A DNA stretch of 64,000 bases from Ancylostoma caninum (GCA_037903475.1 JBAJFG010000015.1:1302001-1366000); one strand, 5' to 3'; shown: positions 38,136-51,012, numbered from the stretch's first letter. Program-made: numbers and translations. The notes: generated by a model not told the origin, from the sequence alone.

Positions 38136-40540
38136 TGTGAACTCATGTACAATGATCACTGTATCACTAACAGTTGTCTTTTTTGTGTTACTCTTTACTG
38201 ACGCTTAGTTCACTCGATGCACGATTTTTCCTACCTGATTTTCGACCCATCGTTTCCAAAGGCATCAGGAACGATGGCGGACCTATTAAGCTGGAATCCG
38301 GAGTTCTTCCCAACTGCCTCTCGAGGACCTGCAGTGTTGACGGCCACTGCCGTTGTGAACCGAGTTGTTCACCACCTCACTAGCCCCCCCCCCCTCCCGC
38401 CCACCCTCCCTCCCCCACTCTGCTTCATCAAATAGAGAGGAGCTTAATCGGTGTTTTTTTTTTCATTTGCCTTCTAGTAATGTCATCTCTTGAGTCGTTT
38501 GTTCAATAGAAACCGATAAAATGAATAAATATATTAATTTTCCATGGGGAAATCGGTTAGAATTTAAATGAAGGGGCATGTGAAAAAAATGAATAAAAGC
38601 AAAATGTGCAAGGATCGTTTTCGAGAAGGATTAAGTGGGTAGCCTGAGAATGGCTAGACATTAGTACGTTCTTAGGAATTGTATGATGTAGAAGTGACAG
38701 ATTACCACAAATGTAATTTAGAGTACTCTAGAATCAAGTAATATAATAAAGCATGTGCCGCTCCGGCTATACTGCTTACTGGCAGTTAATTTAACTCCGG
38801 AGCAGTTTCCGGATAGTGTTATTCTGGGAAACAAGTACTCATTTCTAGCCTAGTGGTATTCATTCGAGAATGTTCCCGCTTGCAAAACCAGGGATTGAAA
38901 ATACCAAAGCAACACAGCGAAAAAACAGAGTTTCCCTATTAAAACCGCAAGCCAATATATAAGTCAAAGCTGCTGGCCTTCATACAATGTGGCAAGACCA
39001 GCTTCGGAGAACATTAGCACTGTTTTTGGAGTTGTATAAGTCATTAGTTTGTAATACAGGTTTGGCGACGCTTAACTTCCTTTATTTCGCCGATTTTTTC
39101 GGGATTGCTTTGGAACTTTTTTTACAAAGCACATATAAATGCTGGCGAATAGTCTGAACATTTATATCTAATTTGCCAGAGCATTCTTACTTCTAACTTA
39201 AAGCAAGTTCGGCTGCTTCTGGTTCGCAAACTCAACAGAAACACGGACGTCAGCAAATCGGCAAAAAAAAAACATAGAGATGGTGCGATAGGCCTTTAAG
39301 CTCAGCTGTGAGCCACAGTGTGGATCAACTGACCTAAGGTGTTGATCTACTCCCGGCCTTGAGCATTTTTCTGGTGAAAATATAGAGCTCCACATGTCTA
39401 AATTCAATGCTGCTCATTTGGTGAGGATGTTCCTGTATGAACCCTGGTGGAGTGCGTAGCAGAGATTATCTTTCCATCATGGGTAGCGCAGAGACAGACT
39501 TGGTCGTGATGCGAGAAAGGCTGATGTTCCATCCTAATACTATGTACATATATAGGAGGTCGCGGTAGGATCCGTCGTGCTAAAGTACGCTCATTTTCAT
39601 AATCCTCTGTGGTGGACACTTTTCAACGTCAATTCCTCACTACCTCTACCTCCTTATAAATCCCTTCATAGGTGTCCTTACCCCATTAATTCGAGTAAAG
39701 CCGTTTAGCCATCCTGATCTACGGCAAAAGGCTGATTTTTCTTAGCCCAGGATCCAATCAGTTGCGGTTCGAGCGGCCATACTGTTTTGCACAACCACAA
39801 CCGATCCTCCTTAACCGATCATCAGACTACCACGCAGATTGATTTTCTTATCGGTATCTGTTCCTCAGTATAAACGTGTTTTCTCCAAGCACGCGAACAT
39901 TTTTTTGTTTAGCTGAGAGTTCCCACATCATGAAGCACCTAGAAAAACACAAATAACAATCAATCTACAGGTAAAACAACAGCTGAGATATGTCGCTGAT
40001 GTTTGATTTTCTTATCGTCACAATCAGTCCAGTCCAGTAGTGGATTTGGCTGCGCTAAGGTGTTTCCACGATGGTCCTTGTTCAGACCTCGGTACTCTAT
40101 CACGTAATATTTTCAGAATAAATGACTCGCGGAAATTTGTTAAGGGTCATGTATGATGAACAACGAATTTTCCAGCTATTCCTCTGTACTCTCATATCTC
40201 GCTGCCAATTACATCACCGATCAGAGCTTGGCCACATAATCTCCTAGGGATTACTCGAAACGCTTCGGACATCAGGACATTCCGTGTCATCGCAAGCAGC
40301 ACAACTTTTAGTAACTGGTTTTAGCTCTCTTGGCTATGATGCAATTTTGGGCAAAAAAAAACGACGCAATAATAAGAAAAAGGGTTCGCATGGGGTGAGG
40401 TTAGGTGGACTAGTATCACATATATCACTATATAATACATACTACACATTATGTCATATGTATTTAACATTGTTATATCTATGTGTCTTGTTCTTTTTCT
40501 TGTTGTGTATTACTTACTGCTGCATTTATTTAAAGACAGC
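38136..40540. other. Stretch without recognisable gene
   Basis: Includes a C/T-rich tract (38,384-38,420) that may be a decayed LINE tail. Frames at 39,198-39,619 (minus) and 40,284-40,697 (plus) lack motifs. No convincing exon or RNA gene seen. Confidence 0.4.
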
Positions 40541-40545
40541 TCATG

Positions 40546-40722
40546 TGGAAAAATTCCAGTACATTACGGGTGCTTTCGAGCAGATTTCGCTTATTTTTCG
40601 CCGAAATATTTCCCGATTTCGCCTGAAAATTACACGCAAATCACCGGAAAATAAGCGAAATCTACTGGAATTTACACGAATTCCGCCCGTAAAATAAGCG
40701 AAATCTACTGGAATTTTTCCAC
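40546..40722. mobile_element. 177-bp MITE with perfect 17-bp inverted ends
   Basis: Left end GTGGAAAAATTCCAGTA (40,546-40,562) is the exact reverse complement of 40,706-40,722. Inside, TTCGCTTATTTT returns inverted as AAAATAAGCGAA twice. Non-coding. Confidence 0.85.
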
Positions 40723-40744
40723 CTGAGAGCGTTCCACCTCAAGA

Positions 40745-41295
40745 TCGTTTTTAAATCTCAATGTTAGAAGAATCTCCAGGAGCTGATGATCACAAAGATA
40801 TGCATGATTCCATGCAAAACTGCTGAAAAATCCCATTTCCGAACCAGAATTTTTAAGGAACCTTTGGGCGGAGCCGGGGGCGGAGCTTAGAAACTTTCCG
40901 AATAATTCACTCCAATAGGCGCATCTCCAGAAGAAATGCGTATTCCTCGTGAGTGTTCCTCATCAACTCCCTAATGGAATAGAAATCACGCTCCATTTGC
41001 GGCGAGCAAGGAAGTACGTTGGGTGGAATCCTTGCAATCCCGTATTGGCTCCGGAGCGAAGGCAAAATTACAGGGTTTCTGGATCGTGAACTCTTTTACT
41101 AGACATATATGATGGACAAGGAAAGTTCGGAAAGTTTCTTAACTCCACCCCCGGCTCCGTCCAGAGGCTCCTCGAAAATTAATGTTCGGAAATGGGGTTT
41201 TTCAGCAGTCTTTCATGGAATCACGTATATCGTTGTGATAGCCAGCTCCTGGAGAATTTTTTAACGTTGAAATCTCGAAAACTATCATGAGATAA
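40745..41295. repeat. Inverted-repeat element with arms of about 130-150 bp
   Basis: Left arm about 40,755-40,895 and right arm about 41,125-41,275 are inverse copies: TCTCCAGGAGCTG, GATTCCATG, CTGCTGAAAAA and GGCGGAGCCGGGGGCGGAG on the left return reversed on the right. A solo related arm occurs at about 49,825-49,985 downstream of the transporter gene. Non-coding. Confidence 0.7.
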
Positions 41296-41335
41296 GACAA
41301 TGCCTTTAACATGGCAGTTTGTGAAAAAAAAACTA

Positions 41336-42893
41336 CAGTAGCGAGCAAAAAGATTGCAACTTTTAGTTTTTCGTCTATAACTTCTTTCAAAGCAGAGCAT
41401 GAAGGCTCAAATTTTTATGAGAACTGTAGAAACTCATGCGAGATAGGAAAAAGTTAGAACCTCCTTACCCCGCCGATTCTATGTTTTTTAAGAAATTTTT
41501 TTTTCTCGCAGAGATCGAAATCTGTAATTTGGCACCATGCGCAAAGTCTTTTAAAATATCGTCTTTTGTTGGGATTGGGCTCAAATTGATTGCTTGCATA
41601 AGAATCAACTCGTATTTGTTGGGAAATGTGCATGTGGTGCCTACTGGCTGACATTTGCGAAGACTATGTGAAGTTAGTTCAACAGTGATGCTTTATGGAT
41701 GTTTTTGCCTCTCTAGCACCCTCTATCAGCTTTATTTGAAAGGAGTAGATGCTGCTAATGGTTCTAATCGTTTAGCTGCAGGTGCTAGAATTTGGTACAT
41801 TTCATTGTTTTTTTCGGAATTTAAAAATATCCCGGCTAATTGTAACGCAACCAATTGTGCACATCACGGAAAATTAGTTTTGAATTTTTTCTGTCTCGAG
41901 AAGGAAGATGCCTCAGCGATCCCATGAGTGGTAAAGATGCTCCAAGATTCCTAGAATATTACCATGCTCATGATGGCTCATGTCGCCTTGGATTCGATGA
42001 GGTAGGTTTTGCTAAAATGCAATGAACTCTACGAAACATCACCGAAGCGGGATACTGTGACCTGGCACTATAAAAACTGGCTAATTCAGTATGAATTAGA
42101 AGGAACAAACTAAAAGAGTCATTTTTAAATAAAAAGGTACCAGGCGAAGGGAGACAACTCGTAGATGGAGCAAGGGGCCACACATGCTCGTGCTAGTGAC
42201 CAGCACTCTTTACTTCAAGTAGTCCTGTTTCGATAAATCTAAGGCGGCATGAATCGTCACGCACGCGGCAATATTCCAGGGACTCTGGAGAATCTTTACC
42301 ATTCATGGGATCTTCAAAGTATCCTCCTTCTCGAGACAGAAAAAATTCGAAAACTTATTTTGCGTGATGTGCACGATTAGCTGCATGGCAACAAGCCCGA
42401 ATATTTCGGAACTGCGAAGGAGCAATAAGCTGCGTTAAAACCGAACACTTCTATTCAGACTTATAGAACCATCAGGGGCATCCCTTCCTTTTAGATAGAG
42501 CCGATACGTGGAGCCAGGGTGACAGTAACACCCATGGAGGATCACTGTTGAACTAATCTTACATAGTCTTTGTAGATGTCAACCAGTGGTCAGCGCATGC
42601 ACATTTTCAAGCACATACGGGTTGGCTCTGCTGCAAGGAACAAATTCGTTGTCAGATCCTAACGAAAGACTTCATTTTATGAGACATCGCGGATGGTGCC
42701 GAATTACAGATTAAGACCCCTGTGAGAAAAATTTTTCTTAAAAAATATAAAGTCAATGGAGTAAAAGGGTTACTCCTTGTTTCTATCTCCCATAAGTATC
42801 TACAACTCCCATAAAAATTAGAACTCCCACGCTTTGCTTTGGAAGAAGTTATAGTCAAAAAACCAAGAGTTGCAATCTTTTTGCTCGCTACTG
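41336..42893. mobile_element. Giant foldback element with TA target duplication, 1.56 kb
   Basis: The ends are CAGTAGCGAGCAAAAAGATT and its inverse, flanked on each side by TA (41,334-41,335 and 42,894-42,895), as for Tc1/mariner elements. The inverted arms are far longer than usual: at least 41,336-41,980 corresponds to about 42,250-42,893 reversed, with conserved blocks such as GTTCAACAGTGATSCT, TTTTTTCTGTCTCGAGAAGG and CCCATGARTGGTAAAGAT. Only about 250-270 bases in the middle are unique. No transposase found; the plus frame at 41,655-41,927 lies inside an arm. Confidence 0.85.
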
Positions 42894-42899
42894 TATATA

Positions 42900-44461
42900 A
42901 TCGGATGATCTGTAATCTAACCCCAAATACCCGTCAATATTAGCTGCGCTCACTTGTTTTTTGGTGTTATAGTGTGATTTTCGATATGTAAGCTGGGCCA
43001 GACGACTGTTTGGGAATAGCTTGTTATTGTTGCCACCAACCGTGCTCCTACGTATAATATTTGTTGAAGATATTAGCACCAGACCCCAGCCACAATATGA
43101 GTATTCGGTCACATCAGCTGATTACAGCTAGTATTTTCTCATTGTTCTCTACGTTCTCCTTTATTATTGGCTGATGTCAGAAGACTTGTTTTTTGAAGAA
43201 AAAAAAATTGGAAAATTGGATGAAGCTGGAACAGTTCCGAATCATGTAGTTCCCTCCAGAAAAACGATGAATCGCTTTTATATGATATTTTAGGATCAGT
43301 GAAGATTTTCTCACACACATTTGCAGACCAAGAACTCCTTCTTGTGATAGCGAAGAAGCAGTAAAACATAGAGTAAGCGAATCAGAAGCGAGTTCTGACA
43401 GTTGTTTGTCCTCGACCTGGTTTTCTTGACAAATGCCACCAGGCCTGTAGACGAATACCAGGGTTCATGACACCTCGGACGTCTGTCTCATGATCTCTGC
43501 CAAGTTTCATGAACAGCGTCCGCTGGGTCTTATTGATCACGAGACGTGGAACAGGCTTTCCACAGATCAATCTGAAAGATCCGACGGTTTCATAGTGGTG
43601 TTCAGTCGGCTATTCCACAGGCTGATTTCTTCTCCTTCATGATACCTCGGAACAAATTGTTCCAATTATTGGCCATTTTCCCGTTATATTTGAACTTTTT
43701 CTGCATTATATCCTCACTTTTTTCACCTGAGCTTTTTTCATGGATCCTGAGCAGCGTTTGATTGTTTTCCTTTCATGCTCACTTCAAGTTGCACTTAAAA
43801 TGAATCCCTAGTGTCTTAATTACGATTAATAGTAGGAAGAAATCCATGCAGAATAGAAGCTGGTATCTTGGTTCTTTATTCGATGGCCCTTACTTTACTA
43901 CTTCCATCACTTTTGTGAAAAACAAAGTGCAAATTTTGACGGACATCCAGCGACTACATAGTCCTGTTTTCCCTAAATCAAAGATCACTTTCACGTTATC
44001 CAACACAAAAACAGCACAGCGTTGCAAGAAATGCCGATAAGACAACAAATTTTGACTGACGAATTAACTGGTTTTGTTCGATCACTGGTAACGATTGATT
44101 GCTCCTGAAATCTTTACCCAAATATGGACTCAGATAGGATGATCGTCTCACCGGTGGATACGTTGCCTGGCAGAGTCAGCAACTCAGGCAAGCAGATTGT
44201 CAGGAAGAATGGTGTTTCGTGAGTTTCCTTGATAGTTGTTGTGGTTCTCCAGAATTTTTCCTCTAAATATTCTATGAAGTGCGAGGATTTTAATGGAATA
44301 TTAATTAATAACATGAAATCATAACAATTTACCTGCATGACATTTTTTCTAAGTTTTGCGCCTGTTCATCCTGCTATTTCGCACAACTAATTTTTTATGG
44401 ACACTTTTGGGGTTTTCTAGCTTTTTCTTCTTATATCTTATTTGCCTAAAATTTTTTAAAG
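42900..44461. other. Upstream flank of the transporter gene
   Basis: No exon of the transporter could be placed here with confidence. The minus frame at 43,382-43,570 and the plus frame at 43,846-44,040 have no recognisable family. No TATA box was identified. Confidence 0.35.
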
Positions 44462-44466
44462 ATAAC

Positions 44467-47400
44467 ATGTTCAGTGCAACGGCCATACTCACGAATTTTG
44501 TGTGCGGCATGATTGGCCCAGGATGTTTCTCTGTGGCAATGTCTTTCAAGCAATCAGGATTGTGGGTAGGTGATTTTTTTTTTGTCCATGGACCTCAGCT
44601 TATCAAAAGGGTGATACTTTTTCCAGAAACTTAACTAAATAAATCTAAATTTGAGCTGTAGGCAAAAGTTTGTCTCCTTTTTTGAACTCGCCTTCCGTAC
44701 TCCGAAGATTGAACAGTAAACCACCACACTGAAATTTTGTGATATCTTTCCAAAAAAAAAACAGCAATTTTTAGTTTACTGGTGCGGAATGATTCGGAAT
44801 ATTTTTTTTAGATTCGGGTTACCTTTATTGCTATTTCTTCTTCTGATTTTTCGAAATTTATCTACGTGCTTATTTTTTGAAAATTCTATTCGCATGCTGA
44901 GTACGAAGAACTACTAAATTGAATTACAGAGAAGCATAGTTTATGGTGCTATTAAGGAGAAAATATAGAAGGATTTTCTATCTGCTTTTTAGGCTGGCTT
45001 ATTCCTTGTATTTTTCATGGGCATTCTCAGCGCAATATCAATGTATAAAATTGTGCTGTGCTCACAGCACCTTTGCAAACTGTAAGTTCCATTTTTTGAA
45101 TCTCAATTTTTCATCCGAAGCTCGTTCTGCCTCTGACGGTTTTTCTAACACTTTGAGCCAAACATTACCTTGTGTAACATTTTTTGCACACCATTTCTTT
45201 TCAAACATTGAGAAACTATCCATTAACTATCAAATGCGATCCAGAAGGTTCGTCGGATTAAGTCATCGAATAAAATTTTGGTGTCGAGGGGCAATCGCTG
45301 GACTATGGCGATATGGCAGCTGAAGTGTGTCGAAACAGCTACAAGTGGATCAGGTCCTACGACAAACACGCTAGGTGAGCTAATTTACTCCTTATTTCAC
45401 TTGTAGTGAAATTTACCTTCTCAACCCCATGCAGGAAGGTGAACTTGCCCAGCTTAGAACGTAGTGGATGAAACAGCAAAAACGAACAGTGAACAATTGT
45501 ACAAAAAAGGTTGTACATGGCTGCGTGACAAGAGGTACGCTGCTGATCTGTGATTGGTCGATTCATGTGCGCGTCGCGGCTGCAGCCTTCGAGTGTATGA
45601 GCAGTTCTGCGTGGATATGGAGAACTTTTTTAAGCTTGACTGGGACAGATGGGTGTTATCGTAACCCACAAACTGTGAGAAGGTGGCCACCAATGTCATT
45701 CAGTGTTTCGAATTCGAAGAAACAACCTGAACTTGAGACGCATACGCGTGCTGGGCAGTCGCGTCGCGGCGTACGTACGTCTTGACCGCCACCCGTAGCA
45801 TAAGGTGGCGTGCATGGCACAAGGCTTTTGGCTTCAGAGATACCTACTTCCAGTTTCATTCACTATTTTCGGTCAATTCAGCTCACTCGCGAGTTCTCTT
45901 GTGTCGGAGGTATAGTAATGCAACTTTAGCGTTTGATTTGTTCTCTTTCCTTGGTGATTGTAAGGCGTACCATAGAGTGCAATGAAATAAATAAATAAAT
46001 ATCAACACTTAGTTGTTCATTGACACCGGAAGAGTCGAAAATTGGCTTGGTGTGGGCAAAGAATAGGTAATGGAGGTTGTGGCCCAATGACTGCTGAGTT
46101 CTTTGTGTATGAGGCAGGAGACTGTAGCCTAGTTAACCATGTATAGCTCTGGGAAAGTCGCGTCGAAATAAGGGCAAGGAAAGCTGTAGTGCTGGACCTT
46201 CAAAATAAGCAATAGAACCAGTGACCAGTAGAGGTTTCACCCCCGAATCAAGAAGAGCACTGTGACTCAGCGATTTCATTTTGTTGGTCGCAAGATATAC
46301 ATAGGCTTGTTCTAGCTGAGATTCAGAGAAGAGAATTGAATATTGTTAGCTAGCATTCATCCATATCTCTTTTTGGGACTTCACTGATGGATTTCTAACT
46401 AACACATGTTGAATTTCTATCACTACTTACATATGTTTCCCCCTCCCTCTTCTGAAGACAAATTAGACAAACTAAAACAGCTGATTCTGACCCTGTTTTT
46501 TTTTTAGATTACCTCCAAAACCTTGAGAGTTTCCTTTATTTTGGGGATGAATTATCCTTGAATTCCAGATGGATCGTCAATGGATGTTTGATTGCTTTTC
46601 AACTCGGCGTCCTAAGTGTATGCTTCGTCTTCGTTGCTGATCATATCTTAGAGGTTTGTGATGTTGTGATTCCTAGGATATGTGCTGTACCCGTGGAAAA
46701 TTTCGCTTCAAAGGCTGCCACAGGCCCGTAGCTATGGAAGAGGTTGAAGAAGTCATTTCTGTCTGCGGAGATACTTGTAGCAGAATTATGAACTGATAAA
46801 CTGCTGATAAGTTGCTGTGTTCGTTCACACAGCAGATAGGGGAGAGCAGCCATGGTCACAAAGAACTTGCTGAAATCTTGTTATGCCCGTCAGTTGGTGT
46901 CTCTTCAAGTGATAGGTACGCTCACATTAGACAGCTCGGTTCACGCTTCCATTTACAAAATCTACGCATGCAAGTGATCATTTCTTGTTTTCCTTTCGTA
47001 ATGGGTTGGGATGTACTAACAGAACTTTCACTATTAGATCGTTCATTTCAGGACAAAAATTTGAGCTATTCATTATTTTTCTCTTTTCGCGCTCTCTCTT
47101 TCGAGAACATCCTCCTAAAGACGAGCGCAAGTTTCAAAGATTAGCGATGATTCCAACAACCTCAGAACCTTAGAACAACTTACTGACAAATATTTGGCAA
47201 GCAAGTTTCTGATCGCATCTAAAACTTGTTCGCACCTAAGCTTGTTGACAACTTGTTTTCTTGCCTTATCTTGCTGACAAGTTGCCGGTCCCAAAGTTCG
47301 TTGACAACTTGTTGCCTCCCTTTCTCGCCTGCAAGTTATTTATTCAAAGATCTTGAAAACTTTTTCCGCCTTTCTTGCTTACAATTCGTCAGCCACATGA

Positions 47401-49760
47401 AAATTCCGGCATTTTGCTTCGTCTTTTATTATCATCTTGCTTGCAGCAGACGTTTTCCAATTGTACCACGTTGACAACTGTCCCCGTGTCTTCAGTGGTA
47501 GCATCGCATGTTATGCAGGTTAAGAAACTAGTCTGCAGCTTGCTTTGACTCGCCCTTGCCGACAAGTCGTTCGGATGAAAGGTTGTCGACAAATTTCCGA
47601 CAACCTTTGTGACCAAAAGGCTTAAATGAAAGTTGTACTTATCAGGAAGTAGTCGACAGCTTGTTCCGGATCTTCTTTGTCGAGAACCGGGGGGGGGGAA
47701 AGGTTGCTGACAACCTGCTTTCGTATGGTCTGTTCACGATAAACTTGTCGTAGCGAGAAGGTTGTCTGCGAATTGTTTTGAGGCAAAGTTGAACTGATAG
47801 CCTTTCTAGGGATTCTGAGATAGTCTTCTTATGGAATGGATGCTTCTTATTTGAAAGAAAAATGTGCATTTTTTCCTAATAACCGTGGTTTTTTAGGTGA
47901 TCGAGTTCGTAACAGGAATTCAGTCTGTACTGTCCAAGAAGCAGATCATGTTGGTATACTTCTTCCCGCAGTTGTTCTTAAACTTCATCAAGAACATTCG
48001 CGTCATTACATTACTGTCGCTGTGCGGCAATTTTATTATTTTTATCGCCGTTGGACTAGTCAGCAAGGTTTGTTTTATATTGAGTAGTGGGAAAACTTCT
48101 TTTTGTAAATTTGATGTTAATAAATTCTAGGAGCTGATCGTCCACGACAAACATAGGCATTCGTCGTTACCAGCAGTGACTGATTTTGAAGGAGTAACAA
48201 TGGCCGCTGGTGGACTGATCTACGCGTTTGAAGGGCAAGCAATGGTATGATCTTCTTTTCCAATTTTGTATTAGCAGTACTGGCAAGACATTAATGCCTA
48301 TCATTCCAATTCTAAGCATTACTATGCCACAATGAAATTTGCGGTTGTTTCTGCTATTAGATCGCAACTGATCCATGCCATGGATTCGTCCGTGTAGGAA
48401 GAATGAAGAGAATTTTATGAATTTGATTCGCTTCGCGAATATCCGGGAGGAACGCAGGTAGCCCAACACTGTACAAAGGTGTAGAAGGTTCAGAAGGGAT
48501 TCCGCACATGCAGGGAGGGCCATAAGTTAGCCATAAGTTATTGTACAACGTTTGGTGGTGTATTTCTGTGCAGTGTTGGTATGTTTTCCGCCACGCTAGG
48601 CTTTGCTAGATAGAGCTGGATTTGTTCGATTTTCTGATCCAATATTTCAATACTGGACGGATTCAATAACAAAGCTCCAGAAGAGAGGCTACTCTGCTCC
48701 GTTCATTGCTGTTATGCAACCTCAAATCGTTGTAAACACTGTCTCGCCCGGAGGGCTCCAGACCGCCAGCGTGGGGTCCCACCACGACTTCCACTACATC
48801 TATGCGCTTATGTCCTTGTGAGGGAAAACGGGGCGTGGTACAGCTCTGCGATTGGTTCGTTCTAATCCTCCTCCCGCGCCAAACGGTTGACTCGTTCTCT
48901 TCGCACCACCACTTGCGCTCTAGAAAAATTTGTAGCACAACCATGATTTATATAAGAGGATCGTGTTACAATACGTTGAAGCCTACACCACCAGAAAGCT
49001 CTCTACTTTCAGGTGCTCGCTCTCGAAAATCGCCTTAGACATCCTTCTGACATGGTTGGACTGAATGGTGTATTGTGCACCTCTATGAATCTCGTCATGT
49101 TGCTGTATGCTTTTCTCGGTTTTTATGGATATTTGACATTTGGTCCAACGGTAGCTGACAGTCTTACGCTCAACCTGCCTAACTCGAGGTACCACTATTT
49201 CTAGTTTACTTGTCTAAGATCCTTTACGAAAGTGTTTTTTTTTTTTCAAGCTGGACCATCGTGGTGAAGTTCTTGTTGGTTGTCAAGGTCTTCCTCGGCT
49301 CAGCTCTGCAGCTCTACGTTATCGTAGCAATTCTTGCACCGACGTTGACAAACAATTGCGCAAAAACTTCGTCAGAACGAAAAGAATATGCGCTAAGAAC
49401 AGCGCTTATGGTATTTTCACGTGAGTTCATCAAATCAGCACATCTGGAGGTTAGAGATCCCTGTAAATTTGCAATTTCTTTACAGTGCTCGTCGCTTTAT
49501 GTGTTCCCAATCTCTACGATATTATCCCCTTGGTGGGAATAACTGCTGGTATGCTGCTGTCCCTGATTCTTCCTGCCGTTCTTCATACTCTTATGTTTTT
49601 ACCAGCAGCACTTAAACAAAAAGCGAGTATTGTCGATATTGCCCGTTTAATCTCATTGAACTCTTTGTTGTTAGTGCTAGGCTGCACGTTTTTAGTAACA
49701 GGTTTGTATTCAAACATTCATTCCATTGTTTCAAAACATTCTCTAAATAAAAGTTTCTGA
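44467..49760 (+). CDS. SLC36-type proton-coupled amino acid transporter (at least nine exons)
   Basis: Exons: 44467-44565, 44993-45081, 45289-45374, 46569-46653, 47897-48067, 48131-48244, 49013-49188, 49251-49420, 49486-49760. The protein shows the SLC36/AAAP pattern: NFVCGMIGPGCFSVAMSFKQ in helix 1, LCSQHLCK, SLDYGDMAAE, FQLGVLSVCFVFVADHI, NFIKNIRVI, TDFEGVTMAAGGLIYAFEGQ (the family's FEGQ motif), VVKVFLGSALQLYV, VPNLYDIIPLVGITAGM. About 425 residues and 10-11 helices; it would carry small amino acids across the plasma or lysosomal membrane. All phases fit except exon 2 to exon 3, where a 16-base microexon (45,158-45,173) would restore frame. The start could be the Met at 44,467 (after an AAAG acceptor, possibly trans-spliced) or lie upstream. 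Introns hold the repeats at 47.2 and 48.5 kb. Confidence 0.9.
45158..45173 (+). other. Candidate 16-base microexon of the transporter
   Basis: Bounded by CACTTTGAG (acceptor) and GTAACA (donor). It adds one base to complete a Leu codon and five codons (QTLPC), joining exon 2 (phase 2) to exon 3 (phase 0). Without it the total coding length is not a multiple of three; with it the model has 427 codons including the stop. Confidence 0.35.
47166..47835 (+). repeat. CAACTTGTTGAC-rich dispersed repeat, copy 1
   Basis: About 650 bases of loosely repeated TTGTTGACAACTTG / GACAAGTTG motifs, inside the 1.2-kb intron between transporter exons 4 and 5. The left end matches the reverse complement of 62,400-62,490 closely (CGCACCTAAGCTTGTTGACA, CATCTRAAAYTTSTTCGCAC). 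Contains a G run near 47,690. Confidence 0.75.
48517..48965. repeat. Truncated Tc1-type MITE and a repeat shared with the 9-kb region
   Basis: 48,517-48,640 matches the left end of the MITE at 9,685 (CCATAAGTTATTGTACAACG and AGAGCTGGATTTG), with a small internal duplication of GCCATAAGTTA. 48,730-48,960 shares GTAAACACTGTC, GGGTCCCAC.ACGACTT and TATATAAGAGGATCGT with 9,075-9,425. It fills the intron between transporter exons 6 and 7. Confidence 0.65.
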
Positions 49761-50679
49761 GCGATTTTGTGATATACACTCGCCTTACCATCGTTCACAC
49801 ATACTGGATAAGACCGAGGACGGCATCCCACCTCTTGATCGTTTTTGAGATTCGCATGTGAAAAGAATCCCCAAGAACTGCTGATTACTATAGTACATGT
49901 GATTCTGTCAAAACCTGTCGAAAAAGTAGTTTCCAAGCCACAATTCTCGGGGAGACTGTGGGCGGAGCTGATGCGGCATTACAAAGCTTCCGAAATACAG
50001 TCGGGTCCGGCAGCCACTGCAAATGGGCGTCGGCGGGCGCCGGCCGCCGCCACCCTCCGGCGCCCCGGTATTAATGAGATATAAATCACTCGAGCTTGGA
50101 AGAAAGGGAAGAAAAATACAATTTTAGTCCATAGTAGGCAGAGTGCAGTGGATATGTTAAGGCTATAAAGCAGGGGACCATTTTCACAACTTTCACGTTT
50201 TTTCATTTTTGTGATTTTCATGGGGAAAGATTTCTGAATACACAATGAGCGATGCCAACTCTTCCATTTCCTGCTATAGTACACTGCTTCGCGAATACAA
50301 AAATGCCGTTATTCTTCTATAGATGGACACAGCACTTCAGTTATCCCATCTGAATAATAAAGCTCATCCAATTCGGGATCCTCAGAAATAATTGAAATCC
50401 GTATAAATTGCTCCATATCCATTGCGAAGTAGTTCTACCGCTGTCATTTATCTTTCGTGGAGCGTTTCTTTACGGCGGAGTTACTCTCTCCCGGTTTCCC
50501 TCAACTTTGAAAAAATGGTTTTTCACTATTACTTACACTACTACTGTTACTTACACTTACACTTATCGTAGTTTATCTTCGAAATTTAAGCAAAACGTTG
50601 CCGGATGCCTTCCTGGACTACCCGAAGGAGATCACGGGGGACGTTCCAAGCAGTGAACCCCAAACACTGCGATACTTAA

Positions 50680-50762
50680 CTCTGGATCTCCACGGAGTGG
50701 AACCAGCGATAGGGACAGATTGCAATCTGCCACTCAAACCACTGAGCCATCCGGGCTACTTT
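50680..50762 (-). repeat. tRNA-derived SINE segment 1
   Basis: Minus strand: GGATGGCTCAGTGGTTTGAG (A box) and GGTTCCACTCC (B box) about 35 bases apart. Acceptor ends do not pair, so it is not a working tRNA. Confidence 0.6.
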
Positions 50763-50831
50763 TTATGTTGGAGTTTGTTAGATAACTGCAGCAGTCGTAG
50801 GCAGCATACTATATGTATTTGCAAAACGGGG

Positions 50832-50905
50832 TCACAGGGCAGGATTCGATCCCCTGACCACCACAACGTCCATCATTCGCTCAACCCATTGAGCTATGCG
50901 CGCAC
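50832..50905 (-). repeat. tRNA-derived SINE segment 2
   Basis: Minus strand: GCATAGCTCAATGGGTTGAG (A box) and GGGATCGAATCC (B box), about 75 bases overall like a tRNA, but the 5' GCGCGCA and 3' TGTGACC ends do not pair. Same orientation as segment 1, from a different tRNA type. Confidence 0.6.
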
Positions 50906-51012
50906 GCGATGCAACATACAAATAGTGTCCGATCTTACTTACACTTTCACTTATTGCAGTTTATCTTAGAAATTTAGGTGAAAAGGGAGTTGGGTGTGGG
51001 GCCACTCCTGTG

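Noticed and set aside
41655..41927. 90-codon plus frame as a possible transposase
   Set aside because: It lies wholly within one arm of the foldback element, has no DDE or HTH motif, and its mirror copy is not open.
50832..50905. Functional tRNA gene
   Set aside because: A and B boxes are good, but the acceptor stem ends do not pair and flanks are repeated, as in a SINE.
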